From Jannaschia formosa (GTDB taxonomy: Bacteria; Pseudomonadota; Alphaproteobacteria; Rhodobacterales; Rhodobacteraceae): DNA of 64,000 nt. The notes beneath the pieces are model-generated. The model did no database searches, was not told the DNA's origin, and saw nothing but the letters and a program-made list of their open reading frames with translations. The stretch is from the NCBI RefSeq assembly GCF_003340555.1, contig NZ_QPLJ01000001.1, positions 434,001 to 498,000 on the forward strand, written 5' to 3'. Below are positions 7,802-14,966 of the stretch, piece after piece (positions within the stretch are counted from its first letter, which is position 1; each line of letters begins with the position of its first letter). Made by a program: the position numbers and the translations under genes.

Positions 7802-7927
7802 ATGAAGGTTCGCAATTCCCTCCGGTCGCTGAAGAACCGGCACCGCGACTGCCGCGTCGTGCGCCGCAAGGGCCGGGTCTACGTCATCAACAAGACCCAG
7901 CGTCGGTTCAAGGCCCGCCAGGGCTGA
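7802..7927 (+). CDS. rpmJ: 50S ribosomal protein L36
   Basis: A 41-residue, very basic protein ([20 protein letters not shown] and a tail ending RRFKARQG). This is the L36 form with a lysine/arginine-rich insertion and only one Cys, as in the alternative (zinc-independent, C-minus) L36 proteins; the CxxC...CxxxxH zinc knuckle of the classical form is absent. It is a component of the large ribosomal subunit. An AAGGAGA ribosome site sits 6-8 bases before the ATG. It follows tRNA-Val on the same strand and is followed by a hairpin. Confidence 0.93.
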   Translation: MKVRNSLRSLKNRHRDCRVVRRKGRVYVINKTQRRFKARQG

Positions 7928-7964
7928 CGCCCGGGGCACGTCCCCGACCAGCGCAGGATGCAAC

Positions 7965-7985
7965 GGGCCGCCCTTCGGGCGGCTC
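7965..7985 (+). terminator. Rho-independent-type terminator after rpmJ
   Basis: GGGCCGCCC (7965-7973) and GGGCGGCTC (7977-7985) form a 9-bp stem (one G-T pair) with a TTC loop, followed by GTTTCGTT. It lies between rpmJ and the convergent methyltransferase gene and is the most terminator-like hairpin in this part. Confidence 0.65.
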
Positions 7986-8006
7986 GTTTCGTTCATGGGT
8001 CCCGTT

Positions 8007-8669
8007 TCAGCGGATCGGTGTGGCGACCATGCAGATCTGCCCGCGCGGCAGGAGGTCGTCGCGCCGCCGCGCCTCGAACCCGGCTTCACGCACAATCCGA
8101 AGCACCTCCGCCTCGGGCAGGTGCCGGGGGGCACGCGCCGCATGGGTGACGACGCCGTCGGGCTGGCGCCAGCTGTCCGCACCCTCGGGCGCGAGGAACA
8201 CGGTGAAGAGGAACGCGCGCAGGCGCGGGAAGGCGGCATGGGCGCGGGCGAGCGCGGCGGGCAGCGCGTCGGGCGGCAGGTGCGGGAAGACCGCGAAGGC
8301 GATCGCGTAGTCGATGCCGTCCGGCACGCCGGGATAGCCGAAGGCGCCGTCCTCGACGAGACGCGACTCGTCCAGCGCCGCCGGATCGGCCAGCTCCTCT
8401 GCCCTGCCCCGCAGCATCAGCGCCCGCGAGGCATCCGTCGCCCAGTAATTGCCGGGCGCGAGGAACGGAACGGCCCGGCAGCCGAGCCGCAGCGCCCCCG
8501 CGCCGATGTCGAGCAGGAGGTGATGCGGCAGAAGCCCCTCGTCCCGCAGCAACGCCATCTGCGCGCGCCCCGTCTCGTCCCAGCGGCCGCCGACGATCGC
8601 GCGGTGGCGCCCGGCCGCCAGCGCGTCGTCGTAGAAGCCGGGCGCGAGATAGGGAGAGGCGGCGGTCAG
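8007..8669 (-). CDS. Class I SAM-dependent methyltransferase
   Basis: A protein of about 220 residues with the Rossmann SAM-binding motif LLLDIGAGALRLG and the post-I/acidic-loop region of class I methyltransferases. The substrate is unknown. The coding frame is open upstream into the peroxiredoxin gene, but no ATG, GTG or TTG lies at a sensible position. The best candidate is a CTG that overlaps the peroxiredoxin stop (CTGA), mirroring the ATGA/GTGA coupling seen elsewhere here. It is therefore probably co-translated with the peroxiredoxin. Family is confident; the start is not. Confidence 0.75.
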   Translation of the reverse strand: MTAASPYLAPGFYDDALAAGRHRAIVGGRWDETGRAQMALLRDEGLLPHHLLLDIGAGALRLGCRAVPFLAPGNYWATDASRALMLRGRAEELADPAALDESRLVEDGAFGYPGVPDGIDYAIAFAVFPHLPPDALPAALARAHAAFPRLRAFLFTVFLAPEGADSWRQPDGVVTHAARAPRHLPEAEVLRIVREAGFEARRRDDLLPRGQICMVATPIR

Positions 8670-9322
8670 GCCGACGGGTCCTTCGTCATCCGCAGGTAGG
8701 GGAAGTGGGTCTTGAACTCCCCGAACTTCGCCTTCGCGTCCGCGTCGGAGACGGTCGCGGGGATGACGACGTCGCGCCCCTGCTCCCAGTTTGCGGGCGC
8801 CGCGACGCCATGCTTCGACGCCATCTGCAGCGCATCCAGCGCGCGCAGGATCTCCGCGAAGTTGCGGCCGACGTTCATCGGATAGGTCATGGCGAGCTTC
8901 AGCTGCTTGTCCGGCCCGATGATGAAGACCGCACGCACCGTCGCCGTGTCGTTGGGCGTGCGCCCGTCCGGCAGGTAGGCGTCGGCGGGCAGCATGTCGT
9001 AGGCTTTCGAGATCTCCAGCCCCTCGTCGGCGATGATCGGGAAGGTCGCCTCGGCCCCGCCGAAGGTCTGGATGTCGCTCTTCCACTTGCGGTGGCTCTC
9101 GGCGTTGTCGACGGAGATGCCGATGACCTTCGTGCCGCGCTTGGCCCATTCGTCGGCGAGCTGCGCGACGGCACCGAACTCGGTGGTGCAGACGGGGGTG
9201 AAGTCCTTCGGGTGGCTGAACAGGATCGCCCAGCTGTCGCCGATCCAGTCGTGGAACCTGATCGGACCCTCGCTGGTCTCGGCCTCGAAGTCGGGAACGG
9301 TCTGGTTGATGCGCAGGGCCAT
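8666..9322 (-). CDS. 1-Cys peroxiredoxin (Prx6 type)
   Basis: A 218-residue thiol peroxidase that reduces hydrogen peroxide and alkyl hydroperoxides in the cytoplasm. The peroxidatic Cys is residue 45 in HPKDFTPVCTTE, and I see no second conserved Cys, which defines the 1-Cys class; the C-terminal extension (LRALDAL... THFPYLRMTKDP) is the Prx6-type arm. I start at the ATG at 9322 (MALRINQTVPDF), preceded by AGGAGG; an upstream in-frame ATG adds 11 unrelated residues. It is the first gene of a pair with the overlapping methyltransferase. Confidence 0.94.
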   Translation of the reverse strand: MALRINQTVPDFEAETSEGPIRFHDWIGDSWAILFSHPKDFTPVCTTEFGAVAQLADEWAKRGTKVIGISVDNAESHRKWKSDIQTFGGAEATFPIIADEGLEISKAYDMLPADAYLPDGRTPNDTATVRAVFIIGPDKQLKLAMTYPMNVGRNFAEILRALDALQMASKHGVAAPANWEQGRDVVIPATVSDADAKAKFGEFKTHFPYLRMTKDPSA

Positions 9323-9456
9323 CGGATGCCTCCTGGGATTTGCCTTCGCGCGCAATGTAGCGATTTGCGCGCCGGGGGGAACGGGATGCAGACGAGATCG
9401 GGACGGGCGTTCCGGAGCCGCGCGGGCGGGACGGACAGGCGTCCGCGCCCAGCGGC

Positions 9457-10113
9457 TCAGAACGGACAGGGCGCCTCGAGCCGCATGACCTTTCCGTCGG
9501 CAGGGTGCTCGAACTTGAGCCCCTCGGCATGGAGCATCATGCGCGGGAAGTCCCGCGCCAGGCCTTCCGCGTAGAACGGGTCGCCGAGGATCGGATGGCC
9601 CAGCTCGCGCATGTGGACGCGCAGCTGGTGGCTGCGGCCCGTGCGCGGCATCAGGCGCATGCGCGTCGTGCCATCCTCGACCGCGACCCGCGTCCAGTCC
9701 GTCACCGACGGCTTCCCCCGCTCCCAGTTCACATGCTGCAGCGGGCGGTTGGGCCAGTCGACGATCAGCGGCAGGTCGACGGTGCCCTTCGCCTCGGCCA
9801 CCTCGCCCCAGACGCGGGCGACGTAGCGTTTGCGGACGCGCTTGGTCTCGAACAGGCGGCCCATCCTGCGCTGGGCCTCCTTCGTCAGGGCGAAAACCAT
9901 GATGCCCGAGGTGTCCCGGTCCAGCCGGTGGCAGAGCAGCACCTCGGGGCGGATCTCCTGAAGCCGGGACAGCAGGCAGTCGGCGAGATGGTCGCCGCGC
10001 CCGGGGACCGAGAGCAGGCCGTGCGGCTTGTCGACGACGATCAGGTGGTCGTCCTCATGGACGACGGGGATCGGGCCCGCGGGCGGCGCGTAGGGGGTGG
10101 AGACGTCGGGCAT
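9457..10113 (-). CDS. RluA-family RNA pseudouridine synthase
   Basis: A 218-residue enzyme that isomerises uridine to pseudouridine in rRNA or tRNA. The catalytic Asp is residue 65 in CHRLDRDTSGIMVFA, the signature of the RluA family. There is no S4 domain, so it is the short RluA/RluE/TruC-like type. Later family segments (KRYVARVWG, GRSHQLRVHMRELGHPILGDPFY) are intact. The exact target base cannot be read from the sequence. It stands alone. Confidence 0.92.
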   Translation of the reverse strand: MPDVSTPYAPPAGPIPVVHEDDHLIVVDKPHGLLSVPGRGDHLADCLLSRLQEIRPEVLLCHRLDRDTSGIMVFALTKEAQRRMGRLFETKRVRKRYVARVWGEVAEAKGTVDLPLIVDWPNRPLQHVNWERGKPSVTDWTRVAVEDGTTRMRLMPRTGRSHQLRVHMRELGHPILGDPFYAEGLARDFPRMMLHAEGLKFEHPADGKVMRLEAPCPF

Positions 10114-10153
10114 GGCGCGCGCCCTAGCCGGTGTCGGGCGCGCGCGCCAGTGG

Positions 10154-11041
10154 TCAGGCCAGATACACGCGGAACCAGGCGATCGTGTCCTCCCACGCGG
10201 CCTCGGCGGCTTCGGGGTCGTAGCGGGGCGTGGTGTCGTTATGGAAGCCGTGGTTCACGTCTGGCCAGATGTTGGCCTTGTAGATCTTGTCGTTCTCCTC
10301 CAGCGCGCGCTGCATCTCGGGCCAGCCGGCGTTGATGCGGCTGTCGAGCGCGGCGTACTGGAACAGGAGCGGCGCCCGGATCTTCGGCACGTCCGCCGCC
10401 GCCGCCTGGCGCCCGTAGAAGGGCACGCCCGCCGACAGCTCCGGATAGGCGACCGCCAGCGCGTTCACGACGCCGCCGCCGTAGCAGAAGCCCGTCGCAC
10501 CCACCTTGCCGTTGGTCCCCTCCAGCCCGGCGAGATATTCGTAGCCCGCGAAGAAGTCGTTCATCAGCTTCTCGCCGTCCACCTGGCGCTGAAGCTCCCT
10601 CCCCTCGTCGTCGTTGCCCGGATAGCCGCCGACCGAGGTCAGCCCGTCCGGCGCCAATGCGATGAAGCCGGCCTTGGCGACGCGGCGCGCGACATCGCGG
10701 ATATAGGGGTTCAGGCCCCGGTTCTCGTGGACGACCAGCACGGCGGCGGGCGGGGCCTCGGTCGCCGCCGGGCGCACGAGGTAGCCGTTCACCTCGCCAT
10801 GGCCGTTCGGCGAGGCGTAGGTGATGTCCTCGCCCGAAATGTCGGGATCGTCCTGGGCCACCTGCTGCGCCAGCGCGTAGTTCGGGCTGAGCGTGTTCAG
10901 CAGCGCAATGGCAGTGACGCCGCCGACCGCCCATTTCGAGGCGCGGTCTAGGAACTCGCGCTTGGTGATCCTGCCGTGGGCGTAGAAGTCGTAGAGGTCC
11001 AGCAGCTCCTGGTCGAAGTCCTTGGCGGTCATGCGGGTCAT
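10154..11041 (-). CDS. Dienelactone hydrolase family protein, probably exported
   Basis: A 295-residue alpha/beta hydrolase. The nucleophile elbow is GATGFCYGGGV with Cys, as in dienelactone hydrolases, and the late His lies in DVNHGFHND. The N-terminal 65 residues hold a charged region (ITKREFLDRASK) and a hydrophobic stretch ending SPNYALA, resembling a Tat-type signal found on many DLH-family proteins of this group. Start at the ATG at 11041 (an in-frame ATG three codons later is possible), preceded by a GAGGGGAGA ribosome site. The natural substrate is unknown; a role in chlorocatechol breakdown is not supported by neighbours. Confidence 0.88.
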   Translation of the reverse strand: MTRMTAKDFDQELLDLYDFYAHGRITKREFLDRASKWAVGGVTAIALLNTLSPNYALAQQVAQDDPDISGEDITYASPNGHGEVNGYLVRPAATEAPPAAVLVVHENRGLNPYIRDVARRVAKAGFIALAPDGLTSVGGYPGNDDEGRELQRQVDGEKLMNDFFAGYEYLAGLEGTNGKVGATGFCYGGGVVNALAVAYPELSAGVPFYGRQAAAADVPKIRAPLLFQYAALDSRINAGWPEMQRALEENDKIYKANIWPDVNHGFHNDTTPRYDPEAAEAAWEDTIAWFRVYLA

Positions 11042-11112
11042 GGCCCTGTCTCCCCTCGGGTTGTGCCCGTCGAAAGCTAGGCCGGCGCCCGCTGACGCCA
11101 AGTCAGCCCGGG

Positions 11113-12210
11113 TCAGTCCTGCGCCCGTGTCAGCAGCGTCGCCCCCGCCGCCACCAGCGCCAGCGGCGCCGTCACCGCGAAGAGCCAGCCGATGCCGATT
11201 TGCGCCAGCAGCGTCGACATCGCCGCCGGCACCAGCGTCGCGCCGAGATAGGCGGCTGCGACGATCAGCGCCGTCATGCGCTCGCCCCCGCCGAGGCGGC
11301 GGGTGGCGGCGACGAAATAGGCCGGGAAGAACAGCGCCACCGCCCCGCCCGCGACGGCGAAGGCCGGCCCCTCGGCGCCCAGAGCCGCCGCGCCGCAGGC
11401 GAGGCCCGCCATCGCGAAGGACGCCGCCAGCAGGCGCAGCGGCGCGATCCGGTCGGCCAGCCACCAGAGCGCGACCCGCGCGGCGAGGAAGACCGAGAAG
11501 AACGCCGCCGCCCAGAGCGCCGCGCGCGTCTCGGTCATCCCGCCCGCGACTAGCGCGGCGGGGCCGAGGCCGGCCAGCGACAGCTCCACCCCGATGGCGA
11601 TGCCTCCCAGCGCCAGCAGGCCCGGCCGCCGAAGCACCGCGCCGAGGCGCGGGCGTGGCACGGCGGCAGGGGCGGCGCCCCGGGACACCAGCAGCGCGAG
11701 CCCCAGCGTCATCGCGCCCAGCAGGCCGTAGGCCAGGGCGATGGACCCGCCCAGGGCCACGAAGACCAGCGGCCCCGCCACCGCGCCCACCCCGAACAGC
11801 GCGTTGAGCAGGCCCAGCATCCGCGGCCCGCGGGCGTCGAGCTCCTCCAGGAAGCGGCGGTTGTAGACCGCCGAGTTCAGCGCGTTGCCCGCGCCGATGA
11901 GCGCCGCGCCCACCAGCGCCAGCGCCCAGACCGGCGCCGCCGCCATGGTCACCGCGCCCGCCGCCACCAGCAGCAGCGCGCGCCGCCCGGTGATCCCGGC
12001 CCAGACCATGTTGAGCATCAGCCCCGCCAGCCCGCCCGCGGCATGGGCGCCGACGATGCCCCCCGCCTGCGACGGCAGGATCTCGTGCAGGCGCGACAGC
12101 GCAGGCACCGACGGGCCATAGAGCGCCTGCAGCGCCCCGGCGAGGGCGAAGGCGGCGAAGCCCTGCACGATCAGGGCGCGGGCCGGGGGCGGGGACGACA
12201 GGCTGGACAT
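11113..12210 (-). CDS. MFS transporter
   Basis: A 365-residue integral membrane protein with about twelve Ala/Leu/Gly-rich helices in two six-helix halves, typical of the major facilitator superfamily. The start at 12210 gives MSSLSSPPPARALIVQGFAA; the longer open frame to the right is antisense to creA and the next gene. The short loops and small size resemble YbfB/sugar-efflux-like MFS proteins, but nothing identifies the substrate. It follows the dienelactone hydrolase in direction but not with overlap. Confidence 0.85.
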   Translation of the reverse strand: MSSLSSPPPARALIVQGFAAFALAGALQALYGPSVPALSRLHEILPSQAGGIVGAHAAGGLAGLMLNMVWAGITGRRALLLVAAGAVTMAAAPVWALALVGAALIGAGNALNSAVYNRRFLEELDARGPRMLGLLNALFGVGAVAGPLVFVALGGSIALAYGLLGAMTLGLALLVSRGAAPAAVPRPRLGAVLRRPGLLALGGIAIGVELSLAGLGPAALVAGGMTETRAALWAAAFFSVFLAARVALWWLADRIAPLRLLAASFAMAGLACGAAALGAEGPAFAVAGGAVALFFPAYFVAATRRLGGGERMTALIVAAAYLGATLVPAAMSTLLAQIGIGWLFAVTAPLALVAAGATLLTRAQD

Positions 12211-12300
12211 GGCCCGCCTTGCGCATGACAAGACGGCGGGGTCAATCCGTCCCCCGCGGCCGCCCGGCCCGCCACCTCCCTTCGCGACAGGAGCCCTCCG

Positions 12301-12762
12301 ATGATCCGTCCGATCGCCCTCGCCGCCGCCCTCTTCTCCATGCCCGCCGCCGCCGATCAGGTCGGCGAGGTCGGCGTCGACTGGGTCGGCAACGACATCA
12401 TCATCGAGGCCATCGCCGACCCGAAGGTCGAGGGCGTGACCTGCCATGTCGCCTATTTCGAGCGCTCGCTGATCGACCGGCTGAGCCAGGGCAACTGGTT
12501 CGAGGACCCGTCCAACGCCTCGATCGCCTGCCGCCAGACCGGGCCCATCACCATCGGCGACATCGACCGCGGCGAGGGCGGAGAGAACGTCTTCAGCGAA
12601 AGCCGGTCGATCATCCTGAAGTCCCTGCGCGTCAAGCGCATCTTCGATGAGGCGAACCGGACGCTGATCTACCTGGTCCACGCCGCCGAGCTGACCGAGG
12701 GGTCGGCGAAGATGGCGATCTCGACGGTGCCCCTCTTTGGGTCTGGTGCCGCTACGGAATAG
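12301..12762 (+). CDS. creA: CreA family periplasmic protein
   Basis: A 153-residue secreted protein: signal peptide of about 18 residues (IRPIALAAALFSMPAAA), then the CreA family pattern of VGEVGVDWVGNDIIIEAI, a CHVAYFERS segment and a second Cys near residue 80 (IACRQTGPI) that could form a disulfide. CreA is conserved but has no established biochemical role. An AGGAG ribosome site precedes the ATG. It forms a short plus-strand pair with the next small secreted protein. Confidence 0.88.
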   Translation: MIRPIALAAALFSMPAAADQVGEVGVDWVGNDIIIEAIADPKVEGVTCHVAYFERSLIDRLSQGNWFEDPSNASIACRQTGPITIGDIDRGEGGENVFSESRSIILKSLRVKRIFDEANRTLIYLVHAAELTEGSAKMAISTVPLFGSGAATE

Positions 12763-12813
12763 ACGGGGCGCTGGGCGGAATGCTATGCTTCGGGCGATCG
12801 CCCGGAGGTTCCC

Positions 12814-13215
12814 ATGCGCGCCCTGATCCTCGCCCTCGCGCTCTTCCCGCTCGCGGGAGCCGCGCTCGCCCAGTCCGTCACGGAGGTCCGCTTCGCCTCG
12901 GGCAGGACCGGAACCATGCTGAGCGGCAACGTGACGGGACGCGACTACAAGGATTTCCGCCTCGGCGCCGAGGCCGGGCAGAAGATGTCCGTCGAACTGA
13001 CGGTGACGAAGACCGAGGGCTTCGGCACGGTCTATTTCAACGTCCTGCCCCCGGGCAGCGACGACGTCGCGATCTATATCGGAGCGCAGGAGGGGAGCGC
13101 CGTCACCGTGCCCCTGCCCGAGACCGGAACCTACACGGTCCGCGTCTATCACATGGGCAGTGACGGGGACAGCGGCGTGCGCTCCGACTTCAACATCGAC
13201 CTGTCGCTCCGGTAG
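12814..13215 (+). CDS. Secreted beta-rich protein, unknown function
   Basis: A 133-residue protein with a clear signal peptide (residues 1-19, ending GAALA) and a compact beta-rich remainder, with segments such as GTYTVRVYHMGSDGDSG resembling the all-beta domains of secreted 'inhibitor' or pre-peptidase-like proteins that bind polysaccharide or act as chaperone-like tags. A GGAGG ribosome site precedes the ATG. No catalytic residues are visible, and I do not assign a function. Confidence 0.7.
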   Translation: MRALILALALFPLAGAALAQSVTEVRFASGRTGTMLSGNVTGRDYKDFRLGAEAGQKMSVELTVTKTEGFGTVYFNVLPPGSDDVAIYIGAQEGSAVTVPLPETGTYTVRVYHMGSDGDSGVRSDFNIDLSLR

Positions 13216-13217
13216 GC

Positions 13218-13430
13218 TCAGACCAGCGCCAGCGCCATGCCGAGGGCTTGAAGCACGCCGCCACCCCCGGCGCGGCCAGCGTCAGGATGCCCGTGACGCA
13301 AGCCAGCGCGCGGACGAAGCCGAACGACCAGGCCGTGAGGATGCAGTCGACTGCGTTGGGCCCCGGCGTCGCGACGAACAGCGCCCGGAAGGACGTGAAG
13401 ACCAGCCAGTCGGAGACTGGTCACGCCGCC
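13218..13430 (-). pseudogene. LysE/RhtB-family exporter remnant
   Basis: The minus strand carries the N-terminal part of a LysE-type amino acid exporter: DWLVFTSFRALFVATPGPN, with the hallmark TPGPN motif of the first loop, followed by hydrophobic residues AVDCILTAWSFGFVRALAC and GILTLAAPGVAA. The start codon is gone (an in-frame TGA sits three codons before DWL), the frame is lost soon after GVAACFKPSA, and only about 70 of the usual 200 residues remain. It lies between two unrelated genes, so it is a decaying remnant. Confidence 0.75.
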
Positions 13431-13448
13431 CCCCTTGGTAAAGGCGCG

Positions 13449-14135
13449 TCAGATGTTGAGGAACCTCTGCGCGATCCGCGGGATCAGCTTGTTGAAGCGC
13501 AGCGGCGCATCGGTGACGACGAGGCAGATGCAGTCCTCTCCGATATCGGCGACGGGCATGTGCTCGACCGCGTCGTCGGCCACCTCCACGTCGCCGCGGG
13601 CATAGCGCCGGTCGCCGTCGAGGAAGGCGCCCTTCAGGACCAGCGTGATCTCGGTTCCGACATGGCCGTGATCGGGCATCGCCTGCCCGCCGGGGATCGA
13701 TAGCAGACGCGCCGTCGCCTCCCCGTCCGAATCGGCCAGGACGATCTGCTTGACGCCCATGCCCACGCCGCGCCAGCGCAACGTGTCGACGTCGCCGCCC
13801 AGCGCCTCGCGCAGCGGTTGCGGCAGCACGGCGTTCGGGCGCGGCGTCTTGACGTCGCCATGGACCGTATCGGCCCGGCCGGCGCCGTTGATCCGCGCCA
13901 TCACCGCGTCGAAGCTGTCGTCGCGCAGCGGCGCGACCTCGACCTCCTGCAAAAGCGCGCCGCCCATCGCCTCGAACCCTTCGAGCCGCGCGCGGGCGTC
14001 GTCGTCGAGCGAGACGGCGGTGGCGACCATCAGGTCGTAGGCCTCGGGCAGAAGACCCGCGGCATAGCCGATCAGGAATTCGTCCCCGATGGGATGCTCG
14101 ACGTTGCGTCGCATGTTGAACTGTCCCTCGGTCAT
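13449..14135 (-). CDS. chrR: ChrR-family anti-sigma factor, zinc-ligand variant
   Basis: A 228-residue cytosolic anti-sigma factor that holds RpoE inactive until singlet oxygen or related stress. The N-terminal anti-sigma domain spans about residues 8-85, and the C-terminal cupin domain about 105-225. The cupin metal residues are present (His156, His158, Glu162, His192 in DHGHVGTE and VEHMPV). In the anti-sigma domain the expected His-x3-Cys-x2-Cys zinc motif is replaced by Ala40, Asp44 and Ala47 (ATAVSLDDDARAR), which is unusual. It overlaps rpoE by ATGA. An internal ATG (residue 8) could be the true start. Confidence 0.9.
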   Translation of the reverse strand: MTEGQFNMRRNVEHPIGDEFLIGYAAGLLPEAYDLMVATAVSLDDDARARLEGFEAMGGALLQEVEVAPLRDDSFDAVMARINGAGRADTVHGDVKTPRPNAVLPQPLREALGGDVDTLRWRGVGMGVKQIVLADSDGEATARLLSIPGGQAMPDHGHVGTEITLVLKGAFLDGDRRYARGDVEVADDAVEHMPVADIGEDCICLVVTDAPLRFNKLIPRIAQRFLNI

Positions 14136-14716
14136 CGCCCCGATCCCCCTGCCGGCCGTGGCATATCCGTTTCCATCGCATGCCTTAGCCGGTCTATCGC
14201 CAACCTAATGCGGGATTTGATCGTGCCCAGGGGCAGACCGGTCTCGGCGGCGATCTCGCTGTGCGACAGGTCGCCGAAGAAGGCGCGCTCGATCAGGTCG
14301 CGCTGCTTGGGCGGAAGCTGGGCCACGGCCTCGGCCAGCCGGCGGCTGTCCTCGCGCAAGGCGAGTGCCTCGGCCTGCGCCGGCTCCGGCTCCGGGCCCC
14401 AGGGCAGGTCCTCGGGCTCGGGGCGGCGGACCTTGCGGATCATGTCGATCTTGCGGTTCCGGGCGATCGTGAACAGCCAGGTCGACACGGTCGCCCGCGT
14501 CGGATCGTAGAGATGCGCTTTCCGCCAGAGCGTGACCATCACGTCCTGCATGCAATCCTCCGCCAGCCCGGGGGTCAGCCCGGTCCGGATCAAAAACGCC
14601 TTCACCCGAGGGGCATAGCGCTGGAACAGCTCCGCGAAGGCGTCGCGGTCCTGGTCGCGGCCGACCGCGACAAGTCGCTCCGCCCAATATCCCTCGTCCT
14701 TTGTGTCGACCGACAC
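14132..14716 (-). CDS. rpoE: RNA polymerase sigma factor RpoE (ECF11 type)
   Basis: A 194-residue extracytoplasmic-function sigma factor. Region 2 (AFAELFQRYAPRVKAFLIR, DVMVTLWRKAHLYDP, STWLFTIARNRKIDMIRK) and region 4 (LPPKQRDLIERAFFGDLSHSEIAAETG, GTIKSRIRLA) are both intact. Pairing with chrR, by ATGA overlap, identifies it as the singlet-oxygen-response sigma of Cereibacter type. A candidate autoregulatory promoter lies upstream (14804-14832) and a perfect target promoter drives the divergent operon. RpoE/ChrR senses photo-oxidative stress and organic hydroperoxides in relatives. Confidence 0.95.
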   Translation of the reverse strand: MSVDTKDEGYWAERLVAVGRDQDRDAFAELFQRYAPRVKAFLIRTGLTPGLAEDCMQDVMVTLWRKAHLYDPTRATVSTWLFTIARNRKIDMIRKVRRPEPEDLPWGPEPEPAQAEALALREDSRRLAEAVAQLPPKQRDLIERAFFGDLSHSEIAAETGLPLGTIKSRIRLAIDRLRHAMETDMPRPAGGSGR

Positions 14717-14803
14717 GGGCGTCTCCGATCAAGCGAGATGCCGGGACAGGCCGGCAACCCCGCGAAGCCTAGTCGAAAAGCCCGTGTTGTCCAATCACAG
14801 CCT

Positions 14804-14832
14804 TTTTACGTCCATCGCCGCGGACCGGATCA
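14804..14832 (-). promoter_or_regulatory. Candidate RpoE-dependent promoter of rpoE-chrR
   Basis: On the minus strand, TGATCC (complement of 14827-14832) is followed after 18 bases by TAAAA (complement of 14804-14808). The -35 is a perfect match and the -10 is one base off the RpoE consensus TAAGA. Autoregulation of rpoE is known in the relatives. Confidence 0.6.
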
Positions 14833-14903
14833 CCGGGAAAGGCGAAAAACCGGGCGGAACCGGCCGCGGAAGCGCGCGGCGGGACTGGCCCCGTCCTGCG
14901 ATG

Positions 14904-14932
14904 TGATCCAAGGAAGGGCGGATGTCGTAAGA
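14904..14932 (+). promoter_or_regulatory. RpoE-dependent promoter of the amine-oxidase-like operon
   Basis: TGATCC (14904-14909), 18 bases, TAAGA (14928-14932): a perfect match in both boxes and spacing to the RpoE consensus known from Cereibacter sphaeroides. It lies 34 bases before the GTG start of the first gene of the operon, leaving a leader of roughly 25-28 bases. Confidence 0.88.
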
Positions 14933-14966
14933 TAAACAAATCTCAATCGAACGGACAGTCTCACCG

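Noticed and set aside
6628-7869. Long N-terminal extension of the N-formylglutamate amidohydrolase
   Set aside because: The extension would read through tRNA-Val and into rpmJ; the family start is at 7485.
10154-12226. A 690-codon ORF that would extend the dienelactone hydrolase into the MFS gene
   Set aside because: Only the C-terminal 295 residues are homologous; the upstream part is an out-of-frame reading of the transporter gene.
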